From: Bordetella genomosp. 4
GTDB lineage: Bacteria; Pseudomonadota; Gammaproteobacteria; Burkholderiales; Burkholderiaceae_B
Reading direction: 5' to 3'
Length of the DNA stretch: 64,000 bases
NCBI RefSeq assembly: GCF_002261185.1
Contig: NZ_NEVQ01000017.1
Coordinates: forward strand, 226,468 to 290,467
In this document: positions 17,534 through 25,943 of the stretch, piece after piece
How the letters are laid out: each line of letters begins with the position of its first letter
Numbering within the stretch: the stretch's first letter is position 1
Translations under genes and position numbers: made by a program
Notes under the pieces: generated by a model
Told to the model about the DNA's origin: nothing
Database searches by the model: none
What the model saw: only the letters and a program-made list of their open reading frames with translations

Positions 17534-19210
17534 CTAGACAGTCCCGAAGGTCAGCCTAGGTACTGCCTCCAGCAGTCGGCGCGTCGTTTCATGCTGAGGC
17601 GCATGCAGCACGGTATCGGCCGTGCCGTTTTCAACGATACGCCCGTCATGCATGATTGCAATGCGATCAGCCAAGTATTCAACGACGCCAAAATTATGCG
17701 TGATGAACAGATAGGCGATGCCCAACTCTGCTTGCAGCTCGCGCAATAGATCCAGAATCTGTGCCTGCACTGACACGTCCAGCGCTGAAGTCGGCTCGTC
17801 GCAGATCAATACTTTAGGTTCGACTGCCAAGGCGCGTGCAATGGCGATACGCTGACGTTGCCCCCCCGAGAACTCGTGTGGGTAACGGCTGGAGGTGTCC
17901 CCAGGCAGGCCCACACGCTGCAGCAGATGCTGTATGCGATCTCGTCGCGAGGACGGCGACATATCAGGGCGCAGCGAGGCGATGCCCTCGTCCAGAATAT
18001 CCCCCACACGCATGCGCGGATCGAGCGAAGCAAAGGGATCCTGGAACACGATCTGAATATCCTGCCTCAAACGGCGCAATTCGCGGCGGTCAACGTGCAG
18101 CAGATCCCGGCCGTTAAGCAAGGCGCGGCCCTCGATTTTTGCGCCGTCAATCAAACGCAACAAGGCTTTGCCTGTCGTCGTCTTGCCGCAGCCAGACTCG
18201 CCCAGCAACGCGAGCGTCTCGCCTGCACGCAGGCTAAACGTCACGCTGTTGACCGCCTGCACCCATGAATCGATGCGGCGCAGCAGGCCTTTGCGCACGG
18301 GATAATGCACGAGCAAGTCCTGCACCTCGAGCACGACGTCGTCCGACGGATGTTGACGGGATGGTTCCAGTGCATTCGAGGCAGCCGGCCCCGCCAGCGG
18401 CCGCCCACGCTTTTCAAAGGTAGGAATCGCGTCAAACAGCTGACGCGCATACGGATGTTTCGGCCGGTCAAAAAAAACGTCTGCGGGAGCGCTTTCAACG
18501 ATTTCCCCGCCGCGCATCAAGGCGACGTGTTGGGCCACATTGCGCACCACCGCCAGATCGTGGGTGATCAGCAATATCGCCATACCCATTTCCCGTTGGA
18601 TGTCGGCGAGCAGATCCAACACCTGTGCCTGTACCGTAACGTCCAAGGCCGTCGTAGGCTCATCGGCAATCAGCAGCGTCGGCTCGGCCGCAAGCGCGAT
18701 GGCGATCATGACGCGCTGCTTCTGTCCACCGGAGAACTGGAATGGGTAATCGTCAATCCGGCGCTCAGGTTCGGGAATGCCTACGCGACGCAACCAGTCA
18801 ATGGCCCGCGCGCGCGCGGCCGCACCACGCAAAGGGGTATGCGCCATCAACGTTTCCAGTATCTGGTCGCCTATGCGCATCACTGGGTTCAGGCTGGTAG
18901 ATGGCTCTTGGAAAATGATGCCGATACGGCCGCCACGTACCCCCCGCATCTCGCTTTCGGGCAACTGATTCAGATCCATGCCGTCGAGCACAATCTGTCC
19001 GCCGACGATACGTCCTGCATCGGGCAATAAACGCAGCAAGGCCATCGCAGTCATACTTTTGCCGCAGCCGGACTCGCCTACGAGCGCAAAAGTCTCGCCG
19101 CGCTCGATGGCTAGCTGTAGGCGTTTGACGGCATGGGTCAGCCCCGTCTCGCCGTCAATCGCGACCTCGAGGCCGTCGACGGCCAACAATGTATCAGCGG
19201 TGAGGCTCAT
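17534..19210 (-). CDS. Peptide-type ABC transporter, fused tandem ATPase subunit
   Basis: This 558-residue cytoplasmic protein holds two ATP-binding domains in one chain, like YejF or fused DppD-DppF. Domain 1 has GESGCGKS at 45-52, LSG-type signature FSGGQKQRV, and LLIADEPTTALD. Domain 2 has GESGCGKT near 335-342, FSGGQRQRI and VLICDEPTSALD. Each is followed by the oligopeptide-transporter C-terminal helix region (HPYARQLFDAIP after domain 1). It energises import through the two permeases encoded just upstream in the operon. Its start overlaps the preceding stop by 4 bases, so translation is probably coupled. Confidence 0.93.
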   Translation of the reverse strand: MSLTADTLLAVDGLEVAIDGETGLTHAVKRLQLAIERGETFALVGESGCGKSMTAMALLRLLPDAGRIVGGQIVLDGMDLNQLPESEMRGVRGGRIGIIFQEPSTSLNPVMRIGDQILETLMAHTPLRGAAARARAIDWLRRVGIPEPERRIDDYPFQFSGGQKQRVMIAIALAAEPTLLIADEPTTALDVTVQAQVLDLLADIQREMGMAILLITHDLAVVRNVAQHVALMRGGEIVESAPADVFFDRPKHPYARQLFDAIPTFEKRGRPLAGPAASNALEPSRQHPSDDVVLEVQDLLVHYPVRKGLLRRIDSWVQAVNSVTFSLRAGETLALLGESGCGKTTTGKALLRLIDGAKIEGRALLNGRDLLHVDRRELRRLRQDIQIVFQDPFASLDPRMRVGDILDEGIASLRPDMSPSSRRDRIQHLLQRVGLPGDTSSRYPHEFSGGQRQRIAIARALAVEPKVLICDEPTSALDVSVQAQILDLLRELQAELGIAYLFITHNFGVVEYLADRIAIMHDGRIVENGTADTVLHAPQHETTRRLLEAVPRLTFGTV

Positions 19211-20697
19211 TGTGCGGCCTCCTTTTCTGATTTGGCGGGCACGCCGATTCTCTTTTTCAACCAGCCTCCCGGACGATAGCGCCGTGCTCGGGGATCAAAG
19301 GCTTCGCGTACGGCATCGGCGAACAGATTGGCAGACAAGACCAATGCCAACATGAAAATAAATGCGGTCAATAGATTCCACCACACCATCGGATCACGCG
19401 ACATTTCCAGGCGCGCGCCATCGATCATCGATCCAAACGAATTCATGCCGGGATCCACGCCTATGCCCAGATAAGACAAGACGGCTTCGTATAGCACCAG
19501 GCCGGAAAACTCCAGCACGACCGTGATCAGCACAATGTGCATGACATTGGGCAACAGGTGACGGCGCATGATGCGCCAATGCGACACGCCAAACGCGCGC
19601 GCTGCCTGCACGTATTCCAGCTCTCGCAGTTTCAAGGTTTCCGCGCGCAACAAGCGGCACAAGCCCGACCACCCTGTCAGCCCCAGGATCATGCACAACA
19701 AGAACAAGCGCAGATCTGCACGCGCCGCCGATGTATCGAATAAATCGGGATGCGTGTCGATATATACCTGCATCATCAACGCGCAAGCAGCGACCAACAG
19801 CACACCTGGAATAGACGTCAGCGTCGTATAGATATACTGAATGGCGTCATCGACTTTGCCTTTGAAATAGCCCGCTGCCAGTCCAAAACCAATCGCCGGA
19901 GGCAGCATGGCCAAGGTCGTCAAACTGCCGATCACCAATGCCGTGCGTATGCTTTTGAGCGCCTGCCACAACACATCATTGCCCGTGCGATCCGTGCCGA
20001 ACACGTGATAACCACTGGCCAGGCCGACGATTGCGCCGGTGCAGAGGCACAGCACCGCATATGTCATCCACATCGCACGCCACGGGAGCTCGGTACGGCC
20101 GCAGGCCACGTCGGCAAAGGTTTGCCGCCATCCGCCGTACGATCGAGACAGCACCCCGACGAGCACCAGACCGCCCAACAGTACCGCTACAGCGCCGCCT
20201 GCCAAACCCCATGCCAGGCGCCGCAATACATCGCCCGTCAACTCGGTCTCGGGATTTTCCAGATGCGCGCCGCCACTGCGCAACCGCGGAAAATCACGCA
20301 ACGGACGGCCATCGATCAATTCGGTTTCTTTGGTGAACTGACGCGCGGCGAGCGGCTTTGAATAGGTTTTTTCAGGCCGCGTCAGTACCGTGCCGTGCAG
20401 CAGGCCATCTAACGCCGATTGCACAGCGGGCGCGTAAATCGGCGGCGCACCGGCTGCAGCCCCTGGCGCAGGCGGCAACTGGGGCCGATAGTGAATCGAA
20501 TCCAGCAATCCCACAACGACAAACGCCAACAATACTACCGCCGAACTCATTGCCGGCGCATCACGCGCGACCTTGGCCCATGTCGCCCGCAGCGTCGGGC
20601 TGCGACGCGCGCGCCACACATAAAACAGCACCGCCGCCACCAGCAGAAACAGCGCAATATCCGTCCACAGAAATACGAACTTTGGCATGGCGGTCAC
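19207..20697 (-). CDS. Peptide-type ABC transporter permease (YejE/OppC-like)
   Basis: This 496-residue inner-membrane permease has the binding-protein-dependent transport inner-membrane domain in its C-terminal half, with the EAA-type loop YVQAARAFGVSHWRIMRRHLLPN. It is longer than ordinary OppC/DppC proteins (about 300) because of a large region of roughly 170 residues between the first membrane segments and the core, as in YejE-type subunits. The N-terminal extension includes a Pro/Ala-rich stretch (PPAPGAAAGAPP). It overlaps both neighbours by 4 bases, so the operon order is binding protein, permease, permease, ATPase. Confidence 0.9.
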   Translation of the reverse strand: MTAMPKFVFLWTDIALFLLVAAVLFYVWRARRSPTLRATWAKVARDAPAMSSAVVLLAFVVVGLLDSIHYRPQLPPAPGAAAGAPPIYAPAVQSALDGLLHGTVLTRPEKTYSKPLAARQFTKETELIDGRPLRDFPRLRSGGAHLENPETELTGDVLRRLAWGLAGGAVAVLLGGLVLVGVLSRSYGGWRQTFADVACGRTELPWRAMWMTYAVLCLCTGAIVGLASGYHVFGTDRTGNDVLWQALKSIRTALVIGSLTTLAMLPPAIGFGLAAGYFKGKVDDAIQYIYTTLTSIPGVLLVAACALMMQVYIDTHPDLFDTSAARADLRLFLLCMILGLTGWSGLCRLLRAETLKLRELEYVQAARAFGVSHWRIMRRHLLPNVMHIVLITVVLEFSGLVLYEAVLSYLGIGVDPGMNSFGSMIDGARLEMSRDPMVWWNLLTAFIFMLALVLSANLFADAVREAFDPRARRYRPGGWLKKRIGVPAKSEKEAAQ

Positions 20698-21671
20698 TCG
20701 AAACGTACGCGGGGGTCAGCCAGCGTATAAGAGATATCGGCCAAAATCAGCCCGACGATATACAGCGCAGCGCCCAGAAACACCATGGCCCGCACGATGG
20801 AAAAATCCTGCGCATTGATGGCGTCGATGGTGTAGCTGCCCAATCCGGGGATCCCGAAGAAGGACTCGGCGATCAGACTGCCCATGAACAACAAGGGAAT
20901 AGCTGACACCGTCCCCGTCAAGATCGGCAGCATGGCATTGCGCAACACATGACGGAACAAGACCACGCGCTCGGTCAGGCCTTTGGCGCGCGCAGTGCGT
21001 ACGTAGTCTTTACCGACCTCTTCCAGAAACAAGGCGCGATAAAAGCGCGCCTCGGGCCCCAGGCGCGACACCAGCGCGACGAGCACGGGCAATGCCAGGA
21101 ATTTGATCATGTCCAGCCCACCCGAAAAGCCGGAATATGGCACGAGTCGCAATAGCTTTGCGAACAACCACTGTCCCGCAATGATGTAAAACAAGCTGGA
21201 TATCGACAGCAATATCACGCACAACACCACGCCCCAGAAATCCAGCCGCGTCGCGCGGAAATAGACCAGCAGCAACGAGAACACCACGCTGACGAACAAG
21301 CCCAGGAAAAACGTCGGAATCGCCAGCGCGAGACTGGGGCCCATGCGCATGCGGATCTCTCGACTGATATCGCGCCCCGCATCCGAGGCGCCGAACTCCA
21401 TAGTCAATAACGGTACCGAGCGCTGGTAGAAGACCGTATCGGTCAGTTGCTGCGTCCCGGCGGCTTGCGTATTAAAAAACAGCGGTTTGTCGTAGCCGTG
21501 CTCGGTCTTCCAACGGTCGATCGCCTCCTGGCTCACGCGTTGGCCGCCGATAGCCAGACGCGCCATATCGTCAGGCGTATTCACGGCAAAGAACAACACA
21601 AAGGTCAACAGGTTCACCCCGATCAGGATCAACACGCCGTACAACAGGCGGCGAATGACATAGCCGATCAT
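20694..21671 (-). CDS. Peptide-type ABC transporter permease (YejB/OppB-like)
   Basis: This 325-residue inner-membrane permease starts MIGYVIRRLLYGVLILIGVNLLTF, the usual first helix of OppB/DppB proteins. It carries the EAA-type loop (DYVRTARAKGLTERVVLFRHVLRNAMLPI) that contacts the ATPase, here as two adjacent segments, and ends with the conserved DISYTLADPRVRFE. A large periplasmic loop at about 35-110 is typical of YejB-type subunits. It pairs with the second permease. The start overlaps the stop of the binding-protein gene by 4 bases. Confidence 0.92.
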   Translation of the reverse strand: MIGYVIRRLLYGVLILIGVNLLTFVLFFAVNTPDDMARLAIGGQRVSQEAIDRWKTEHGYDKPLFFNTQAAGTQQLTDTVFYQRSVPLLTMEFGASDAGRDISREIRMRMGPSLALAIPTFFLGLFVSVVFSLLLVYFRATRLDFWGVVLCVILLSISSLFYIIAGQWLFAKLLRLVPYSGFSGGLDMIKFLALPVLVALVSRLGPEARFYRALFLEEVGKDYVRTARAKGLTERVVLFRHVLRNAMLPILTGTVSAIPLLFMGSLIAESFFGIPGLGSYTIDAINAQDFSIVRAMVFLGAALYIVGLILADISYTLADPRVRFE

Positions 21672-23926
21672 GATCGGGACTCCTTCGATGATTGCACCGC
21701 AGGCGTGTGCGTACGCGATCCGAATGCGGTTTGCCGCTCACGGCGTTTCAAGGCAACATAAGACGGCCAGATAGCCAGCACCACAACGATCGCCAACAAC
21801 CACAATGGCCACCAGCGCGGCGTATTCCATTCATCGATTTTGCTCACGCGCAATGCCGGATCGATTTTGATGTACTGCAGGATGTTGCGCACCATCTGCG
21901 TAGGTTTGGCATTACCGACCCATTGTTGATACGCCCCGCCCGACATGGGAAAGTAGCCGAACATCCAGGGCGCATCGCGTTGCACGATGGCTTGCATGCG
22001 ATCGATGACGGCGACTTTTTCGGGACCGTCGTCCAGATATTTCAGTTGCTCGAACAGCCGGTCAAATTCGGCGTTGGTATAGTTGGCCGCGTTCTCGCCG
22101 CCATGCTTGGCCTTGCCATTCGGGCCGTATAGCAAGAACAGGAAATTTTCGGCATCGGGATAATCCGCCAGCCAGCCCCAGAGGAAAATCTGTGCCGCCC
22201 CGCGCTGCATTTTGTCCTGAAAACGGCCATAGTCCGTCGATCGTATATCCAGCTGAATGCCGATCTGCGCCATCTGGCGGCGCATCCAGTCGAACATCGG
22301 ATTGGACCCGCCGCCAGTCATGGCGTCGTAATACAAGATCAAGGGCGCGCCCGTTTTTGCATTGCGGCCATTCGGGTAGCCGGCCTCGGCGAGCAATTGT
22401 TTGGCCACCTCGAGCGATTTGCGTTTCGGCTTGCCGTCGACGACATCATAGACCTCGCGGTTGATACCCTCGGGCGGCTCACGGTAGCCGAGTACGCCCG
22501 GCGGCACAGGCCCATTAGCCGCCACCGCCTGATCGTTTTCAAAGACGGCGATGTACTCTTCCCAGTTGAACGCAATACTGATGGCCTGGCGCAGCTTGCG
22601 GTTTTTTTCTTGTTGCTCCGGGGTATCCCCCTGCCCGACAACGGGATCCAGCCAATTGAATCCCATGTACCAGATCGAAGTCTCGATGGTCGTGGGCAAC
22701 TGGATGCCGTGATCGCGATAGGTCTTGGCCTTGTCGGGCGAGTCGCCCGCGGCCACCAGCATGGCCACGCCGATTTCGCCGCGCTCGACCTGCGGGATAT
22801 CGTAATAGCCTTGCATGAATTTGCCGGTCAAAGGCAATGCCTCTTTTTCGATGTTGAAGACGATATGGTCCAGGAACGGTGTAGGCTTGCCGCAATCGGC
22901 CAGCAGGCCGCGCGCCCGGTCTGTGGGTTCGCCTTCGCAGGGGTATGGTTCACCTCGAAAATTCGGGTTGCGCGCCAGCACATGGCGACGGTTTTGCAGG
23001 GACTCAACCAGCATGTAAGGGCCAGTGCCCGCCGGCCACGTATTCAACGACAAATCGTGCGCGGCCATGCCCGGCTGGCTGTAAAAGCGATCCGCTTCCC
23101 AGGGAATAGGCGCGGTAAATGTCATTGCCAGCCAATACTTGAATTGCGGATATTTGCCCTTGATACGAATGCGCAAGGTGTGGTCGTCGAGCGCCTGTAC
23201 GCCCTCGAACCCGTCATCCTGGCGCAGGTCCAGCCAGGGCAGATCACGTTGCCCAGCCGGCAGCGCCTTGCGCAATTCGGCATCGCGTTGCTGCAGGCGT
23301 TTGCCGTAGTCCTGCATGCCGATGACATAATCGGCCATCAGGGAATAAATCGGCGAAGCCACCCGTGGGCTGGCCAAGCGCCTGAACGCATAGACATAGT
23401 CGTTGGCGGTGAGCTCCCGGGTGCCCGTTTTGGGAAAGTCCGTCAGGTAAAACTTGTCGTCCAACTCCCCTGGCTGCAACGGGAAATAGCTGTCGCGGCC
23501 ATCAGGTTCGCGGGCGAATGCCGGGTGCGGCTGAAACCGAATGCCGGGCCGGATCGGAATGTCGTAGACGCTTTCGGCGATCTGCTCTCCCGGCGCATCC
23601 GCGGGCAGAACGTTCCCCTGTGCATCCAGATAGCGCGGCGGCGTGATCTCTGCCGCTACACGCGGGATCAATTCGTATGGCCGCTTCAGATACTGATATC
23701 CGTAGAGCGGCTCGTAGATGTTGTAGGTAAAGGGAGTTTCGTCGTTGGAATACGAGCGGGCGGGGTCCAGATATTTGGGAGACTGCTTGACGAACGCCGT
23801 GTACAGGGTGTTTTTGGACAACTCACCGGTTTCATAGGGACTGTTAATGGGGTCTCGCGTACATCCCGTCAGGGTAAGTACCGACACCAGTACGACCATC
23901 GACATCCGCTGCAGCCATGCACCCAT
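21668..23926 (-). CDS. Peptide-type ABC transporter substrate-binding lipoprotein with C-terminal membrane helix
   Basis: The ATG at 23926 (MGAWLQRMSMVVLVS) gives 752 residues; an upstream in-frame ATG adds a non-conserved tail and is rejected. The signal peptide ends in lipobox LTGC with Cys22. The body matches the family 5 solute-binding fold used for peptides (KYLDPARSYSNDETPF, ANDYVYAFRRLASP, WPAGTGPYML, WEEYIAVF, LDIRSTDYGRFQDKMQRG). After the fold, a predicted transmembrane helix (WPLWLLAIVVVLAIWPSYVAL) and a basic tail occur near the C-terminus. That is unusual for a binding protein and implies anchoring at both ends. It is the first gene of a four-gene coupled operon. Confidence 0.9.
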   Translation of the reverse strand: MGAWLQRMSMVVLVSVLTLTGCTRDPINSPYETGELSKNTLYTAFVKQSPKYLDPARSYSNDETPFTYNIYEPLYGYQYLKRPYELIPRVAAEITPPRYLDAQGNVLPADAPGEQIAESVYDIPIRPGIRFQPHPAFAREPDGRDSYFPLQPGELDDKFYLTDFPKTGTRELTANDYVYAFRRLASPRVASPIYSLMADYVIGMQDYGKRLQQRDAELRKALPAGQRDLPWLDLRQDDGFEGVQALDDHTLRIRIKGKYPQFKYWLAMTFTAPIPWEADRFYSQPGMAAHDLSLNTWPAGTGPYMLVESLQNRRHVLARNPNFRGEPYPCEGEPTDRARGLLADCGKPTPFLDHIVFNIEKEALPLTGKFMQGYYDIPQVERGEIGVAMLVAAGDSPDKAKTYRDHGIQLPTTIETSIWYMGFNWLDPVVGQGDTPEQQEKNRKLRQAISIAFNWEEYIAVFENDQAVAANGPVPPGVLGYREPPEGINREVYDVVDGKPKRKSLEVAKQLLAEAGYPNGRNAKTGAPLILYYDAMTGGGSNPMFDWMRRQMAQIGIQLDIRSTDYGRFQDKMQRGAAQIFLWGWLADYPDAENFLFLLYGPNGKAKHGGENAANYTNAEFDRLFEQLKYLDDGPEKVAVIDRMQAIVQRDAPWMFGYFPMSGGAYQQWVGNAKPTQMVRNILQYIKIDPALRVSKIDEWNTPRWWPLWLLAIVVVLAIWPSYVALKRRERQTAFGSRTHTPAVQSSKESRS

Positions 23927-23987
23927 AAACCGTTTCCGTGTAATGTCCCGTTCAAGCCTTGGGGCACAGCATAGCAAAGGTGGTGAC

Positions 23988-24707
23988 TCAGGGAGCGTCG
24001 CAGCGCTGATTACGCCAGCATTCGTAGCGCCATTTCCAGGGCTCGGTGGGCCCGCCTTGCGCCCAGAGACCCAGGCCAGCCTCCCGCGCCTGTCGTTGCA
24101 GGCCAGGCATCGCGGCATCATTCAGATAATCGCCGCGGCGCGCGGTATAGGCCCAGGCATAACCTGAGGCAACCATGACGCGATTGGCCGAATTACCATC
24201 GGGCAGCATCAACGCACACACATCGCGGTCGAACTGGTCTTGCCGATAGCACTGCGCGGTCAGGGCCTTGCCCCCGACCAGCTTGTCCAGATACCGCTGC
24301 GCGGCCTCGGCATAGGGTTGACCGGGCTCCTGCGCGCTATGGCCGGCCTCGGGGGCATCGATACTGTCGAGCCGGACACGATGCGATTTACCGTTGACCG
24401 TCAAGGTGACGGTATCGCCGTCGGCGACCTTGCTCACCACGCCGCGCAGGGTATAACGGCCCGCGGGCACCGCGCTGGCGCCTGAGTTCGCCGGCCGAGT
24501 GGTTGCTGGCGTGGGCGCCCGTTGGGCTCCCGCGGAACCGCTGGAGGGTTGCGCCTGCTGGCCGGACGCGGATTGACTGGCAGGCGTGGCGACGGGGGGA
24601 CTGTCTTGCCCGCCCTGAAACCAATGGACCACCAAGGCCGCGATCGCAATGCCGAGAACGCTGCCCAGTTTGCGGCCCATGCCACCAAAGGAAAACTGCC
24701 TACGCAA
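23988..24707 (-). CDS. Membrane-anchored thermonuclease (SNase)-family nuclease
   Basis: The 239-residue protein has an N-terminal hydrophobic helix (about 13-27), then a Pro/Ser/Ala-rich linker to about residue 80, then a staphylococcal nuclease-like OB-fold domain. The domain begins YTLRGVVSKVADGDTVTL and contains VRLDSIDAPE, with metal-site aspartates and a catalytic arginine/glutamate region, then QFDRDVCALM. The C-terminus has a cysteine pair (YECWRNQRCDAP) that may form a disulfide if exported. The expected activity is calcium-dependent nucleic-acid hydrolysis outside the cytoplasm. It ends 61 bases upstream of the transporter operon and may be co-transcribed with it. Confidence 0.85.
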   Translation of the reverse strand: MRRQFSFGGMGRKLGSVLGIAIAALVVHWFQGGQDSPPVATPASQSASGQQAQPSSGSAGAQRAPTPATTRPANSGASAVPAGRYTLRGVVSKVADGDTVTLTVNGKSHRVRLDSIDAPEAGHSAQEPGQPYAEAAQRYLDKLVGGKALTAQCYRQDQFDRDVCALMLPDGNSANRVMVASGYAWAYTARRGDYLNDAAMPGLQRQAREAGLGLWAQGGPTEPWKWRYECWRNQRCDAP

Positions 24708-24821
24708 GATGGAAATATCCTGAAAAAAATAACGCCATGCAGTTTGCCATATTCAGGCCTCGGCGGTCTGCCTGGACAGTGCCAAGTTGAGCGCAGCCGC
24801 CGTGGAAGTGACCCGGCAAAC

Positions 24822-24846
24822 CCGTGCCAGGTAATGTCTGGCACGG
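24822..24846 (-). terminator. Hairpin downstream of corA
   Basis: CCGTGCCAG (24822-24830) and CTGGCACGG (24838-24846) form a perfect 9-bp stem with a 7-base loop, 19 bases past the corA stop on the minus strand. Only a short T-rich stretch (GTTTG) follows, so termination is plausible but not certain. Confidence 0.55.
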
Positions 24847-24864
24847 CGAACCGGCCTATAGCCC

Positions 24865-25869
24865 TTATAGCCAGCCGGACTTACGGAACCGCCAATACAA
24901 CACCGCACATGCAGTAGCGATACCCGACAACGTCAGCGGATATCCCCAATGAGACTTGAGCTCGGGCATGAATTCAAAATTCATCCCGTAAATCCCCGCG
25001 ACGGCGGTCGGGACCGCCAGGATGGCGGCCCAGGCAGCCAAGCGCCGAGTGATGTCGTTCTGCTGGGTCTGCGCAATCATCAGGCTGGCCTCAAAGGCAA
25101 AGGCCAGAGCCTCACGCAATCCGTTGATCAGTTCATCGACACGCAGGACCCGATCCGCCACGACAGCAAAATACGGCCGTGCGTTGACGTCGACGTTGGA
25201 CATATCCATGGTCGCCAAGCGGCGGCAGATTTCCGCCAATGGGGCAATGACCGTATGAATGCGCAATAAATCGCGGCGCTGCCGATAGAGTTTGCGAATA
25301 TCGGAATCCTTGGCGCCACGAATCATCAATTTTTGCTCCGCCCCCTCGACGACGCTCTCGAGTTCGGTCGCGGCAGTGACGTAGCGATCAATCAGCAGAT
25401 CGAGCAATTCCGAAGCCACATAGTCGCTGCCACGCCGCAGCAGGTCCGGGGCGGACTCCAGACGCTCACGCAGCCCGCTATGCGTCGCGAGCGCGCCGCG
25501 CCGCACGGTAACCAAAAACCCACGCCCGATGACGATCTGCGTCTCGCCAAAACTCGGCCGGCCATGCTCGACCTCGACGGTGATGGCCACGATCAGGACA
25601 CATTGGCCAAAATCGATGATCTTCGGCCGGCGATGCACCTCCAGCATCTCGTCGCGGGTCTTGGGGCGGATACCGAGATCGTCCGCAACCTGGCGCAAGA
25701 GCTCGGGATCGGGATTGCGCAATCCGATCCACAGCAGGTTTTCCGGTTGGCAGGTGTATGACTTGATCTCGTCCAGGGGCACGTCATGAGAACGTTCCCC
25801 TTGTACATACGCCACCGATGCCACCACTCCGCTTTGTGGCGATGAGGGAGTGGGTTCTTTGTGCGACAC
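24865..25869 (-). CDS. corA: CorA-family magnesium/divalent cation transporter
   Basis: CorA forms pentameric inner-membrane channels for Mg2+ and some other divalent ions. The C-terminus shows the two-helix architecture with the signature YGMNF, then a second helix and a basic tail (WRFRKSGWL). The large N-terminal part is the cytoplasmic alpha/beta sensor domain. I choose GTG at 25869 because a CGGAGG Shine-Dalgarno sits 5-6 bases upstream, giving 334 residues beginning MSHKEPTPSSPQ. A TTG at 25932 would add 21 residues but lacks a ribosome site. The uvrD-like gene ends 74 bases upstream on the same strand. No Mg2+-sensing leader structure was recognised. Confidence 0.9.
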   Translation of the reverse strand: MSHKEPTPSSPQSGVVASVAYVQGERSHDVPLDEIKSYTCQPENLLWIGLRNPDPELLRQVADDLGIRPKTRDEMLEVHRRPKIIDFGQCVLIVAITVEVEHGRPSFGETQIVIGRGFLVTVRRGALATHSGLRERLESAPDLLRRGSDYVASELLDLLIDRYVTAATELESVVEGAEQKLMIRGAKDSDIRKLYRQRRDLLRIHTVIAPLAEICRRLATMDMSNVDVNARPYFAVVADRVLRVDELINGLREALAFAFEASLMIAQTQQNDITRRLAAWAAILAVPTAVAGIYGMNFEFMPELKSHWGYPLTLSGIATACAVLYWRFRKSGWL

Positions 25870-25943
25870 GCAAACCTCCGCTGTTGCAGGCCCAGACGTC
25901 CGGGGACTCAAGGCGTCCGCCGGGGCAATCAACGCATGATAGC

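Noticed and set aside
22397-23974. Plus-strand open frame (525 codons) opposite the substrate-binding protein gene
   Set aside because: Shadow of a well-supported lipoprotein gene; the translation has no family features.
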